Source: Scatophagus argus
Taxonomy: Eukaryota > Chordata > Actinopteri > Scatophagidae
Assembly: GCF_020382885.2 (NCBI RefSeq)
Contig: NC_058497.1
Coordinates: 16,298,330 to 16,362,329, forward strand
Reading direction: 5' to 3'
Length of the DNA stretch: 64,000 nucleotides
Of this stretch, positions 13,110 through 24,560 are shown one piece after another. The notes beneath the pieces were generated by a model, which made no database searches, was not told the origin of the DNA, and saw only the letters and a program-made list of their open reading frames with translations. A program made the position numbers and the translations under genes. Numbering within the stretch: position 1 is the first letter of the stretch; each line of letters begins with the position of its first letter.

Positions 13110-14877
13110 ACAAAATGTTTCACCTCAATTCTTTATTGAGGCTCCTCAATTACAAAATGGTGTCAAGTTTACGAAGACAGCGTATCGGTATTACATTAGC
13201 CAGTGTTCAGCGTAAAGGAGACGATACAAGGTAAAGCAGAGGCAGATAATATTAATAACAAGAATAAGTAGAGTAACAGCAAGAATGTCAATCTATATAC
13301 ATATCCCTGAACAGTTACACTGCACTCATCCATAATCATTCATTACACAACACACACATAAGAATTTGTTTTCCCTGACATGAATGCAAGAAGAAATCAG
13401 GTATGGTAACACAAAGTCATCACAGTAGTCACAAAAACGTTGTTAGCAGTCTACTTGACTGAAGTTTATCCTGTCATATTTGTCAAACGGACAGATTTTC
13501 TCAGGCTTATTTTGCGTTTCCGAACTTAAATCCTCATCGTTGACACACGATGACCTGTCAGAAGGGCGACACAGTGATTATGACCGGCGGAGTCACACTA
13601 TGGACACGAGATCATAGGACAGAGGGTTCAAGTAGAAGCGTCACCCGAGGACGTACACACAAAAACATTCACACAACTCACAAACTCACTAACCCAAGTG
13701 CTCACTTCCCATAAAACCATCAACTATCTACTCCTGCATCTCTCAAGCTTGTCGTTCGGCGGTGGAACAGCTTTATTCAGTTTTACAACCACCAACATGC
13801 AGCATCCATAAATTAGGAATAATTCGAACACAGACAACAAAACAAACAAACAAACAAAAAAGGAACAGTTTCAAAAGGCTGCAAAACATGCACGAGCTTC
13901 AAGCAGTCCGGCACTTCACAAATGTAAACAGTGAAAGAGAGAAATTACCATCACAATAATAGATACAAATAGAGAAAAATAATACACACCCGTTTCACAT
14001 ATATGAAAAATTGCATTTTTTTATGCATAGAAACTAATCATGGAAAGAAAAAACGTAAATGAGACTTTAAAGTCTCCTTATTCACATTTATAAAATTAGA
14101 ACAAAAAAAATTCCATCCACACATACTGTCACAAAGTCAGGAGCGCAACCTTTCCAGGCCCCGCGAGCCCTGTAAACATTACGTTAAGTGACAAGTGTTG
14201 TGACAACCAAGCGCCTTTAAAAAGAGGAGTCTGAGAAACTGCAGGCAGACAGTGTTTGGATTCGTTTCACTCCTGTGTCTGTTTAGTCTTTAAAACATCT
14301 TCTCGAAAAGAAAACCGGCAACAGCTTGGTAGCACAATATGACCTCTTTCCATCTGCTGATGCTGAAAATATATTAACATTGTTCTATTGCTAGGTTGTT
14401 TTTATTTTTAACTCAGTATAATCCCTTCTCTTTATTATCTTACAGTTAATTTCTGTCTCCACCTGTCCAGTGGGTCACCACAGAGATAAATCACTCGTCT
14501 TTTGCATCCTGCACTGCAACATGGTGATCAGTTTCCTGTGTCGGTGTGGACTGTGGCGGTTCACTTCCTGTTCAAGAGCTCTGGTAATCTCCCCGTTGAA
14601 TGTCATGGCCTTGTTTTGCTCTGTGGTCTAAAGAACTGTAGGCACTTAGTTTCAACCAGCAACTTTGCATATAATCATGAACAACGTGACTGATGGCTGC
14701 TGGGTGCCTGGCAGAGAGGACGTTCCTGCCTGCTGCTTTCTATAGCTTGTTCTTTAAACTAGATTCCAGTTTAACTTGACTGTCGGTTCAATGACTGGAT
14801 GAGTTTTTTTATTTTAATCGGTGGGTTGAATCCTAAACAGTGCTATTTTAATGTCATTTAGAGAATGAGAACAGCTC
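13110..14877 (-). other. znf296: inferred znf296 3' UTR
   Basis: The interval runs from the znf296 stop codon (14878-14880) to the nearest good poly(A) signal. It is AT-rich with several A/T homopolymers and has no competing open frame or splice-linked exon. About 1.7 kb is a plausible 3' UTR length. No recognisable microRNA sites were assigned. Confidence 0.5.
13132..13137 (-). terminator. znf296: candidate poly(A) signal AATAAA for znf296
   Basis: TTTATT on the plus strand gives AATAAA in the minus-strand transcript. It lies inside a short hairpin: CCTCAAT at 13123-13129 pairs with ATTGAGG at 13135-13141. It is the first canonical signal I accept downstream of the stop. Confidence 0.5.
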
Positions 14878-17800
14878 TCATGGCGCAGAAGTCAAAGCTA
14901 ATCCCACTTCTGTGTTGCTCTCGACTGGGAGATCACCCACTATGGCTGGACTCCCCAAGCTCTCAATGTACTGCGCATGACTTTGCCCCTCATCCACCTC
15001 CATGCTTTTCACGCCATCGCTCCGCGCTTTACTCTCCATTTCTATCCGATCCAAACTGGCTTCGTCCTCCTCCATTTTTACCACCACTGCTTCTTCTTCA
15101 GCTTTTATGGCAGCCAAAGTGTCTGCAGCGCTGGCCTGCGCGTACGCTCCCACGCTGGCGTGGCTCAGGCCGTGAACTTTCTTCAGGTGTTTCTCGAGTG
15201 TAGCATAGACAGTGAAGGGCACCGCACACAGCTGGCACAAGAAGGAAGCCTTTGCTCCCTGGGCGCCGTGGGTCTTCATGTGGCGTGTTAACTTTGAACT
15301 CTGAGCGCAGGCGTAGTTGCAGAGGCCGCAGCGGTAGGGTCTTTCACCTGTGTGGCTGCGACGATGCACAGTCAGGTTGCTGCTGTTTCTGAACTGTTTA
15401 CCACAGTACTCGCAGGCTTCGTCTTTCTTCTTTTTACCACTCGAAGCGGTGGTAGCGTTGCTGTTGTTTCCTCCGCCGCCAACACCTCCTCCTACACCCC
15501 TTCGCTCATTCTCCCTTTGCCACTCCTGCACAGCCTCACTGACTTTGGCTGAGCTCCACTCTTTCTCCCTCTCTATGATCTCTCCTCTGTCATTCTCCCA
15601 CTCTCCCACTCCTCGTACCCGGTCGCCCAACTCTGGACGTTTGGGAGTGCAGTTGCCACTGGCAATACCGCTTTCACCGCTGCCTCCTGTCTCTCCACTC
15701 TCCAGTGAGCCTTCAGAGGGGCTGGCGCAGGGTGAGGTGTGCTGAGGCTCCCCCTGCCCCTCTGCCTCCTCCTCCCCTCCCTCTCCTGGCTCTCTCTGGC
15801 GCTGGTACAGCCTCAGCAGCTCCCGGCCTGACGGTCTAACCTGCGAGGTGAGAAGCATAAGGCCCGAAGCAATGGAGGGGTGTTTGGGCAGGGTCAGGTC
15901 GAGCTCCGAAGAGCCCTGGACCCTCATGTCTGCACTAACCCTTCCCTTTCCCATGATTGCAGACGGCTGCATTTGAAACCTTCCTCTCATGCCCTGCCTC
16001 CCTACATCCTCCTCCATCGCAACTACCTCCACCGACTCATATGCACTTCCTCCACTTCCAACCATCCTATGATGGCTCCTTATATGACGGGCCAGCTGGC
16101 CACTCTGGGCAAAGGCCTGTCCACACACTCCGCAGTGATAGGGCCTCTCGCAGGCATGAGTCCGGCGGTGGGCCGACAAGGCGCGCAGGGACTGGAAGTT
16201 CTGGTCACACGGCTCGCAGTGGAAGTCAGTCTGGAGGGTGGTGGTCTGAGGAAAGGGGGAGGCTGCTGGTGGAGAAGAGGACGGAGATAGCACCAGGCCT
16301 CCAGGGGAACTGCAGGTGGTGTTATTATTCCCCTCGGCGAGCTCCCTGAGCCGCAGTGAAAAGTTCAGAGCCTGCAGGTTAGTGGAGGAGGAGGAGGAGG
16401 AGTTGTTATTGTTGTTGTTGGTGGTGGTGTGAGTCTGACGGGAGCGACTGAGGCGCAGGGCGGAGGGCTGAAACGCTGAGGCAAGAGCTTGGCTCAGTTG
16501 GCGAGGGTCCAGAGTGGCTGCAGCAGGCTTGTGCTCTTTAAGTCCTCCTCTTCCTCCTCTGCTGTCATCCTCCTGGTCCTCTTGGTAGATGCTGAAGGAG
16601 TGTGTGTGCTGAGCGTGCTGTAGGAGTGCCCACGCAGATGGAAACACAGATTCACACTGCTGGCAGGTGAAGTAGGAGGGCTCCTCAAGCACTGGAAAAC
16701 AAATATGGACAAAACTGATTTAGAAAATTTGACTGATGATTGTCAGGTCAAATGTTTCAAATGTCTTCCAACAAATTACGACATTGTTTGTTTTTGCTTT
16801 TTGCAGTTTCCTAAAGTTAACTGGAGTTGTGTTTGTGCCCACCTGATGATTGTAACTCAAATATTCATATCTCATTTCGGTCTTCTCCAACTCCTGACGG
16901 ATTTATCCGGCTCTTTAGCTACAAATTTTTCTCCCTTTTCAGCACTCAGGAGCTAACTTTGTCCGACTGCATTTTGTCTCAAACTTGTCGTGTGCAGAGG
17001 TTGTAAGTAAAGCTGAGGTCGAAAACCAAAAACAGTGAGTTAAAAGACCTCCGCAGATCTGGGAGGAACTCAAGAGTTGACTGATCTTTTATCTGTGGTT
17101 TGGTCACACACAAGTAGCTGTTTCATCCCTCACTAACATACAGATACTGATTATGGCAGCTTTAAGGTTCTAAAGGTTGGACGGGAACGTGAGTGTCGGC
17201 GTTATAAAAGCCAAGTCTAACACACAGTGAGACTGATATGCACTCAAATGAACCTAAGGTGGAACAAAAAAGATGATAAGGAACAAAACGAGGAAAAGTG
17301 TGAGGAAAAGTGTGACCCAGAGCAGAATGGAGAAACGAAGCTGAGAGGCAGACAGGGATGCGAGTCTCGTCGCAAAGTACATCTGGAGATATTTTTATAT
17401 GTGGATAGCTTTGTCTCCTAACCGAGAGCCACTCTCCAATTAAGCTGCAAATTGCTAATTAGCAGAACGTAGAAATGAACGCTTTATGCAAATCAGGCAC
17501 TGACTCAGCCTGCTTGACAAATGAGGCCTTTCTGCATAAATCAAAATTGGAGAGAAGATCCCCAAATTGAGGGTGAAAACAGTTCTTTCTTTTTTTTTTC
17601 CTCTTTTTTGGAGAGGTTCAAAGCAGACTGTGGTATAAGCCTCTTTCATGTTTCCTCAAGTCAAATCCTTCTGTATTTTACTGGAGGGGGGGAGGAGAGT
17701 GAAGATGAAAAAGAGAGCAACTGTTTCTTTCTCTTTTTCCCCTTCTCCCGCCCTCCCTCTGTCTGGAGACGAGCAGAGCTGTGGTGTTCATGTCCTTTAA

Positions 17801-20800
17801 CCTAGCCTGAGGAGAAACCCTGGAGAAGTTGAGATACTTCTTTTAAAAAATTGGGTGAAGAGTGAGAGCAGTAAAAATAAAAAAAAAAGAGAGAGAGAGA
17901 GCGAGATAGAGATAGGTAGGTAGGTCAGGGCTCAGGAGATAAAAAGAAAATGAGATAAAAAGATTATAATGTAGTACGGGGGGCCAAGAGACACCATGAA
18001 AATATGTCACCCCCTTTGGATTGTACTTGAGACCCATCCTCCAACCCCAACTCTCCTCACCCCTCCGCCCCACCAAAACCTTCCAAATCTTTCCCTGAGG
18101 GGGGGCGAGGGTTGGGGGGGGGCTTTTGTCTCGGGGTCCTGGAGTGAAACACAATACCCAGCCGGTTTCTCTTTCCTTCCCTCTCTCCCCCTCTCACTCT
18201 TCTCTCCCCCTTTTTTTTTTTTGTAAGGATTCCCATTTGGCCCGGGGTAGCACTTGAATATTAAGCAGAAGCAATAACTACTAATTAAAAATGCAGATTG
18301 GCTGGGAGCACTAACGAGCAGCAGGCAGAATCTCTTTTCCCTTGGGAGGCAGAGGGAGGAGAAAAGAGAGGAGGAGGAGGTGGTGAGAGGTGTGTGTGTG
18401 GGGGGGGGGGACTGAAAGAGGGCAAAGTGAAAGTGTGTTGAAGATGGGGGGAAGAAATGAAAAGGAGGGGGGATGTTGGAGATGAGGGAAAAAAAACAAA
18501 CAAGGAGAATAAATAAAAAGGAATGAGACAGATGCACGCGGCTCTTCAGTAATCCATCCCACTCCCTTTTCTACCCCCTTTTTCTCCGCCGTTGTCTTCG
18601 CCGCCGCTTCGCTCTTGAATACAGAAAATAGATGGAGGGCCTTTCTGTTGAGGGATAACTGCTCTTTCACTTTCAGTCATCTCAGTAGCTTCAGTTTCCC
18701 CCTCGCACAAAGCGCCACTCAACTAAAACAAGACTTCCTATTACTCACAAAGCTGCAGGACGTCCAATTAAAACTATCCTTTCTTACTTCAGTGTGCACC
18801 AAACTTTATGTCACAAACTACAAAATCTGAGGTGGTAAAAAAAAGGCTAAAGACTGGGTAAAATTACAGTTAACAACTGGAAAACAAATGCAACCTACAT
18901 TTTCTAATAAAACTTTAATCCAAGCTTAACCACTTTTTCATTATTCACAAGCCGTCATGCTCTTTTCCTCTCGTCTCGTGCACGTGTTTGGTTTGTTGGA
19001 TAACTCTGTGGGCACCAAATTACCAAACTGGCATGCTCTCTGACAGTAAGTGAGAGACGGGGAGAAAGATGAAAAACAAACAGAAATAGAAGAAGAAGAG
19101 AGGTTGTGGACAAACGGAAATCATGCATGCAGCAGTCCCCTGAGCGTTACACAGAGGAAGGAACTGCTAACGTGTGTGTGTACATGGCAGAGAGAGTTTC
19201 AAAATATGCAAAGGGGCACTCAGACCTACTCTGAGTGTGTAGCAAGATGCTCAGTCCTGTCCTGCAGTCATCTACAACATCCTACGTGCTCCCTTTTCAC
19301 TTGCATGACCTTCAAATACATCTGGCCTTCGCAGGAAAAACACAATAAGTCCCCTCCATCTCATTTTCACTCACTAGAAATGAAAATTCTTCAAAAGGAT
19401 TTTAATGAGAATTCATGAATTGCTGATTGACCCCTACCGTGACATATTCTATATGGCACATCCATCAGGGTGTCCATACTCTTCCTCTCTTTTAAAAATA
19501 AAAAGGCAGCAGAATAGGTGTGAAGAAAAAGACCTTAAGGAAAAACAGGGTGGCTTTAGAGACAGAAAATATAACAACAAGGGGGAAGAGGGGGAGAACA
19601 CGATGTAATAGATGAAGAAAAGGGATGAGATTCCCAGGAGCTCAGATGGCTCGGCCCAGGGCAGAACAGTGGGAGATGGCAGAGGAGCTGCACATGATGC
19701 AACGTCCTCCATTACTGTGTCACGGCAGTGAGGGGAACTGCACGAACAGCCTCACATCCACTCCTGTGACCACTCCATATTGTGATGCGTGACTAAAACC
19801 AGCTCTCCCCTCTCTGAAAGAAACACGATAGCCTTATTACCACTGAAACGCACTCCTGGGTTGGTTTTTAGGGGACATGCTTTCAGTCTCCGTTGTCCAG
19901 GACGTAGTGGGTGACAGAGAGGGAGAAACATGTTTACCTGGCCATTCCACCTCAGAGACTGACAGCCAGGGAGATGGGAAAGAGCTCTGGAGCTCAGTTG
20001 CTCAGTGTGGAGCCCTCGGGGATCCTCGGCGCCCTCCGAACGATCCTGACGCCTATCCTTTCCACACAATTACCCAGTGCGTCACTAACTCATGCAGGTC
20101 TGCTAATGGCAACGGCTAGTTAATGAGCTGGACTCCAGAGGGAGGAGGGGGGGGGGGACAGTTGTTAAATGAAGAGGAGGGTGGTTGAAAAAAAAAAATA
20201 AAACAAAAAACAGAGTCACTAATTAGCAACCTGCCTTCTCCTTTTTAGGTGCTTCACTCACCTGCTTTGCTGTGCTGCGCCCTCACGCCGGGCTCCTCCC
20301 CCCAGGCCTTGCCCCTGACCGCTCCTCTCCTCAGCTCGATGAAGCCCGGCCCTGGCGCGGCACTGGCGACGCGCTGCTGTGCTTGATTGGCAGGTGAGGG
20401 CGGTGTGGCGCTGTCGTTCGGGGTTTGGTTTCTGGAGCGGCAGTCGCCCTGTTTGTGCTGAATGAACGCCAGGATGTGGGCAAGCGGGAAGGCCTGGCTG
20501 CACTGGCCGCAGGTCAGTAGGTCATGACCCTCGTCAGGAACCAGAACTTGTGGAAGGGGTGGAGGAGGGGGTGGAGGAGGAGGAGGCTGGTCGTCTGGTG
20601 GACTGGTACCTTCCACCATGTCAGTAGCATCTGTGAAACAAGAGGAGGAAAAGTTTGATTACCGACGAGTTTGACGTGTTTTTGTTCATGAACATTTAGC
20701 AGAGAGCCTGAAACACGGATCAAAACCATGCAGTCACCACCTAACACGGACTGATACACGAGTGCAGGTTATTCAAACACAAACAATGGTTTTTAAATAA

Positions 20801-22143
20801 AGCTGCAATGATTATTTGATTCATCAGGTAGTTGATTGACTTATTTAACGTATATTTCACAGATTGCAGCCTCTCAAATGTGAATTTTTTGGCCTCCTTT
20901 GACAGAAAAGTGAAAATCTTTGGCTTTTGGACTACTGGTCAGACAAAACAAGACATTTGAAGACACTGCCTTGAACTCCGGGAACTTGTGACAAGCATTT
21001 TTCACACTCTTCTGACTTCTTCAACCAAACACTTGACTCAGAAATAGATGAAGTGAGACACTTCACCCAGCAATTTTCACCCTTCTGTTTCTGTAGTCGG
21101 AAAAACAGATGATTCTGGCTATGAAAATATTCATAGCTGTGGTTTCTCAAAAGCATTTTTACTTTTGGAGGCAGATATTACTTGTGCCATATCCCCAGAG
21201 CTCACAAACAGAGAAATCGATAGTAAACCAGAGCATCTCTGACATCACACGACTCAAGCTAAGGGAGTTTTTGACTGTGCTTATACAAAACAACAACTCA
21301 AAGTGGCACAAATACTGTTAGACCTCAGTGGAACAGCAAACAGGCGTGTTGATTGAAAGTGCTAGTTTCAGTTGCGAGCTCTAACGAGGCCAATCTGCTA
21401 AGCCAATACTGACCACTTCCTTTAACCAACCCATAACAGATCTGCTCGCTCTCACCGAGGCTGCAACAGAGAGGAAGAGGAGCCCAACTGTCCATCTCAG
21501 CAGCAACATCAACACCCGAGTTAATGTGACAATCGCTGCGTGCTGACAAGTGAAATTATTGATTACAAAAAAGTAATAAATACTGCACTGTGACCAAGGC
21601 TTTTACCCTTCACTCACAGTTACAGCTTGTCCTACCAGCCACAGGCAGCGGGAGTTTCTCAACAGGAAGTGGATTGCAATAAAAGAGAAAAAAAATGACT
21701 GAAGGTGTTTGAGATAAGGGCAGCCCCTGTGTTTTTGAGTGTGTGTGTGTGTGTGTGTGTAAAACATGGCTCATCTGATTCAGCCTTAACAACCTGACAA
21801 ATCTTATGTGGCCAGCAGGAAGCTGAAATGTGAACAGTCTGCAGACTGCAGGGACACAGAGACACACACAACTTCAAGCAAACTTCTTTTCTTATGAAAG
21901 TCTCCCAGGTACGGGGAGGAGGAGGAGGAGGAGGAGGGGGGAGGTGGGTCAGTAGACTATTGCTCAATGTGGACATGGGCACACCTTGATGCCTCGACTG
22001 GATCCTGCCCGGGCTAGGCCGGCTAACGTACAGGACAGGTACAGACAGTACAGTCTGAAGTCGGATCTCGCCAGTAGTTTCAGAAAAAATGTCACCTTTC
22101 CTGTTTCAAGGCTGCGCTGTTTGTGCAGACTTGCAAGGCGCGG

Positions 22144-22188
<45 letters not shown>

Positions 22189-23051
22189 GAGAGAGAGAGA
22201 GAGAGGATTGAGTCAGGGCCTGTGGTCACACCAGACACGCACCACTGGTCTCCAGAAGAGAACTGTAAAAAACCAAATGGCGTTGGAGTTTCTCTAATTT
22301 CTCTTCAAACATCATGTTTCCTTGTGAGCTTGACTTTATATTTAAAATGTCTGAATGGGATCTAGGTTGCAGTTTGTGATTTTTTTGCTGTTGTTGTTGT
22401 TGTTGTTAATTAATTTAATGGTCCGCGTTTTCAAAACTAGATCATTAAATGAAGCAGGGTGGACTCAGTCACTTGTCTGTCCGTCACAGAGGCAGCGATG
22501 GGAAACTGTTCAGAGAAACTTGATCGTAGTCTAACCTGGAAATATTAATCATCCTGTTCGGACCTGTAGCCTCTGAGAACAGCGTGCCTATAAACCGGTC
22601 CTTCCTCTATGAGCACAACTGCAGTAACAGAGCACATCAGGACAAACATGACAAGAAAATTATGATCCCTTCCTCAAATATTTGCCTTTAAAGTCCACAG
22701 AAGGGATTAAAACACGTCCACATTGGCTCGTTCGAGGTTAGTGTATTCTTACATCTACTTAAAATCAATCTGGAAAAGCGTCTTTTTTCCCCCACGCGCT
22801 TGAAAAATTAAAGTAATTACATATTCATCCATTATTCGCTGACTGGTGCCTGCGCGCAGCTAAAACATGCGCACAGACCGAAACAAACGCTGTGACCTGA
22901 ATTCATTTTAAGTTAAAGTCTTAAAAACAACAACATCATCATCACATCCGTCCCCAACTGTCTCGACGTGCCCACACATCGCAGCTCCCTCCGGCTTACC
23001 TTGAATTGCACTCAGGTGCTGCGGTCTGCTTCCAAGTTTGCGCCTGGACAT
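14878..23051 (-). CDS. znf296: BCL11-family zinc-finger transcription factor, znf296 orthologue
   Basis: Nuclear C2H2 zinc-finger regulator of the BCL11A/BCL11B/ZNF296 family. Three coding exons: 23000-23051 (ATG at 23049-23051), 20262-20630 and 14878-16691; the joined frame is 744 residues. Exon 1 gives [14 protein letters not shown], the N-terminal MSRRK motif that recruits NuRD in this family. Exon 2 has a run of ten prolines (33-42) and the CCHC finger zero (C58, C61, H76, C81; LLTCGQC). Exon 3 has finger 1 at about 147-171 ([11 protein letters not shown]...HAQHTH), fingers 2-3 at about 297-347, and a C-terminal triplet at about 567-647 beginning [17 protein letters not shown]. Asn/Ser-rich, Glu/Gly-rich and acidic linkers separate them. 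SIYQ after finger 1 matches ZNF296 better than BCL11A/B, and ZNF296 adjoins CLASRP in human as here. An extra, divergent BCL11 paralogue is the alternative. Linkers and fingers 2-3 are divergent. Confidence 0.85.
17440..17560. promoter_or_regulatory. possible intronic enhancer block with octamer and homeodomain-like motifs
   Basis: Within about 120 bases are an exact POU octamer ATGCAAAT (17486-17493), the palindrome CTAATTAG (17455-17462), CCAATTAA and TGCATAAAT. The block stands out from the purine-rich surroundings. Motifs this short also occur by chance, so this is a suggestion only. Confidence 0.3.
18235..18310. promoter_or_regulatory. possible second intronic regulatory block
   Basis: A non-repetitive segment with ACTAATTAAAAATGCAGATT, flanked on both sides by simple sequence: T-rich before it and AG-rich after it. 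Sharp edges against simple repeats are typical of conserved non-coding elements, but conservation cannot be seen from one sequence. Confidence 0.25.
20631..22999 (-). other. znf296: znf296 intron 1
   Basis: Intron between the short N-terminal exon and exon 2. It holds (GT)n near 21738-21760, a (GGA)n at about 21913-21945, the compound (CA)n(GA)n at 22145-22206 and (TTG)n near 22385-22406. I see no further exon. Confidence 0.6.
22145..22206. repeat. compound microsatellite (CA)20 then (GA)n
   Basis: An uninterrupted CA run at 22145-22184 passes through GACAGA into GAGAGA. It is intronic to znf296. Confidence 0.95.
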
Positions 23052-23360
23052 CGCGTCGAGCGTTCCGCGTTTGGCACCTTTCTGTGTCCCAAACAACAAC
23101 AAAAAAGATAACTCCAAAACAAAAAACTAAACGACAGTCCGTCCAGCTGCTCCTGTCTCCGACAAGTTGACCGAAACCCGAGCGGCGGGGACAGACTGAT
23201 AAGACTGACTGGCCTCTGCCTGGACTCGCACTGAGCAGTGAAGGCTGCGTTCAAGTTCACGCTTCTTCCTCCCGCAGCGAGCGGAGGGCAAAAGGGGGCA
23301 TGGGCGACTATAGGCACCGCCCGCCCCGCTACTACGATCCTGACCCCGCCCTCATCGGGT
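23052..23360 (-). promoter_or_regulatory. znf296: CpG-rich promoter and 5' UTR region of znf296
   Basis: The segment just upstream of the start codon is enriched in CpG (CGCGTCGAGCG, CGAGCGGCGGGG, CCGCCCGCCCCGC) compared with its surroundings. No TATA box is evident. The exact start site cannot be placed. The region also separates znf296 from the 3' end of clasrp, which lies 0.6-1.1 kb further right. Confidence 0.55.
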
Positions 23361-23909
23361 AACACACTCGATAAACACATCTATGACTTTAAAGCCTTTT
23401 TTACGCTCTCTGGTTATGGTTTTTACCCGTGCTCCAATCAAGAATTTCACATCCGATAGTGGAAACCAACGTTTACTTCATCCCCACCAGTTTCGAGGAA
23501 CTGCCTGTTGGGTTTTCTACAAGTCTCTACAAAACCAAACTGGGACCGGAGGAACACTCATTTCTGCTTTTGTTGGTGAGGAACCGTGACTACATAAAGC
23601 ACTGAATTACAACAAACATTAGGAAAACTGTCTCGATTTAAGACACTGACAAGCGGCTACAGTGAAGCATCTTTCGATGCAGAACAGAAATTTGTCGCCA
23701 CCTGCTGTTGAAGAGAACAAACTGCAGCCGTCTGACAGAGTTCATTCACTTATGTGTGTGACATTTCTGTGATCAATATTTTATCAAATATTTGCACACC
23801 AAATGCCAACAGAAAATATGTCCAGTAGGGGAACCTGAACATACTGCATTTCTTGGTACAAAACATGTAAATGTAAAGAAGAAAATGAACAAATAATTTC
23901 AAATTAAGC

Positions 23910-23915
23910 TTTATT
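23910..23915 (-). terminator. clasrp: candidate poly(A) signal AATAAA for clasrp (distal)
   Basis: TTTATT on the plus strand gives AATAAA about 650 bases past the clasrp stop codon. A nearer alternative is at 24422-24427, about 135 bases past the stop. Either is possible, and both could be used. Confidence 0.4.
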
Positions 23916-24560
23916 TGTTGCTCTGTATTCAACATTCCACATTACTGAGATCAAAAAAAGTTATTTGCTGCTGTTAACTGGCTGGCAGAGGACAGAGTGT
24001 AAAAAAAGAGCAGTAGATAGACTGACATCATACATGAACCTTGTTTGCATCTGCTTTCATAAAGAGGATTCAAGTGGATGTGTATAAATATCCTGTGCAT
24101 CGTCTTTACTGTGAGCACATCCCGTTAGAGAAGCGTAAGAAGCAGGGCACATAATGACACCAAGAGGTAAAAAAAGGTGAGATATTGCTTATTAAGGACT
24201 TGGAAACACAAACGAAGTTCTCTTAAGCGAGTCCATGCTGAGAAGAACTGTTCAGGCAGAAATGAGGGGAAAGGTGCATGCAGAATAAACCAGAAACTCA
24301 TTTGATAAACCTGTAGGCTGTTTACAAGAAGAAGCAGAAGTGAAAAGGGCAGATAAAACTCCGCTCGGCTGAACCAATCAGCTGTGTAATTAGTGAAACT
24401 CGGGTATCACAGTCAAAATGTTTTATTTTGTAGATGCAGAAAACCAGGGGGCATAGCGTTCACGTATAGATTTTTGAGACAGTCAGTCCATTTATTCATA
24501 TTTCCATGTTTTAGTGCAGTGACTGAAGGATCTGTAGGATGCATCCTCGTTTTCCACAGC

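Larger units (their letters stand above)
16692..20261 (-). other. znf296: znf296 intron 2
   Basis: Intron between the BCL11-type exon 2 and the large finger exon. No additional exon was found. It contains C- and G-rich low-complexity stretches around 17.7-18.5 kb and two AT-rich blocks (17440-17560, 18235-18310) that look like possible regulatory DNA; both are listed separately. The open frame at 19752-20069 has no family resemblance. Confidence 0.6.

Noticed and set aside
18007..18670. Long proline- and serine-rich frames on the minus strand
   Set aside because: They arise from purine-rich simple sequence in znf296 intron 2, overlap in several frames, and lack family resemblance or splice logic.
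22145..22206. CRISPR-like or other functional array
   Set aside because: It is a simple CA/GA microsatellite, as are the other regular arrays in the window; the genome is eukaryotic.
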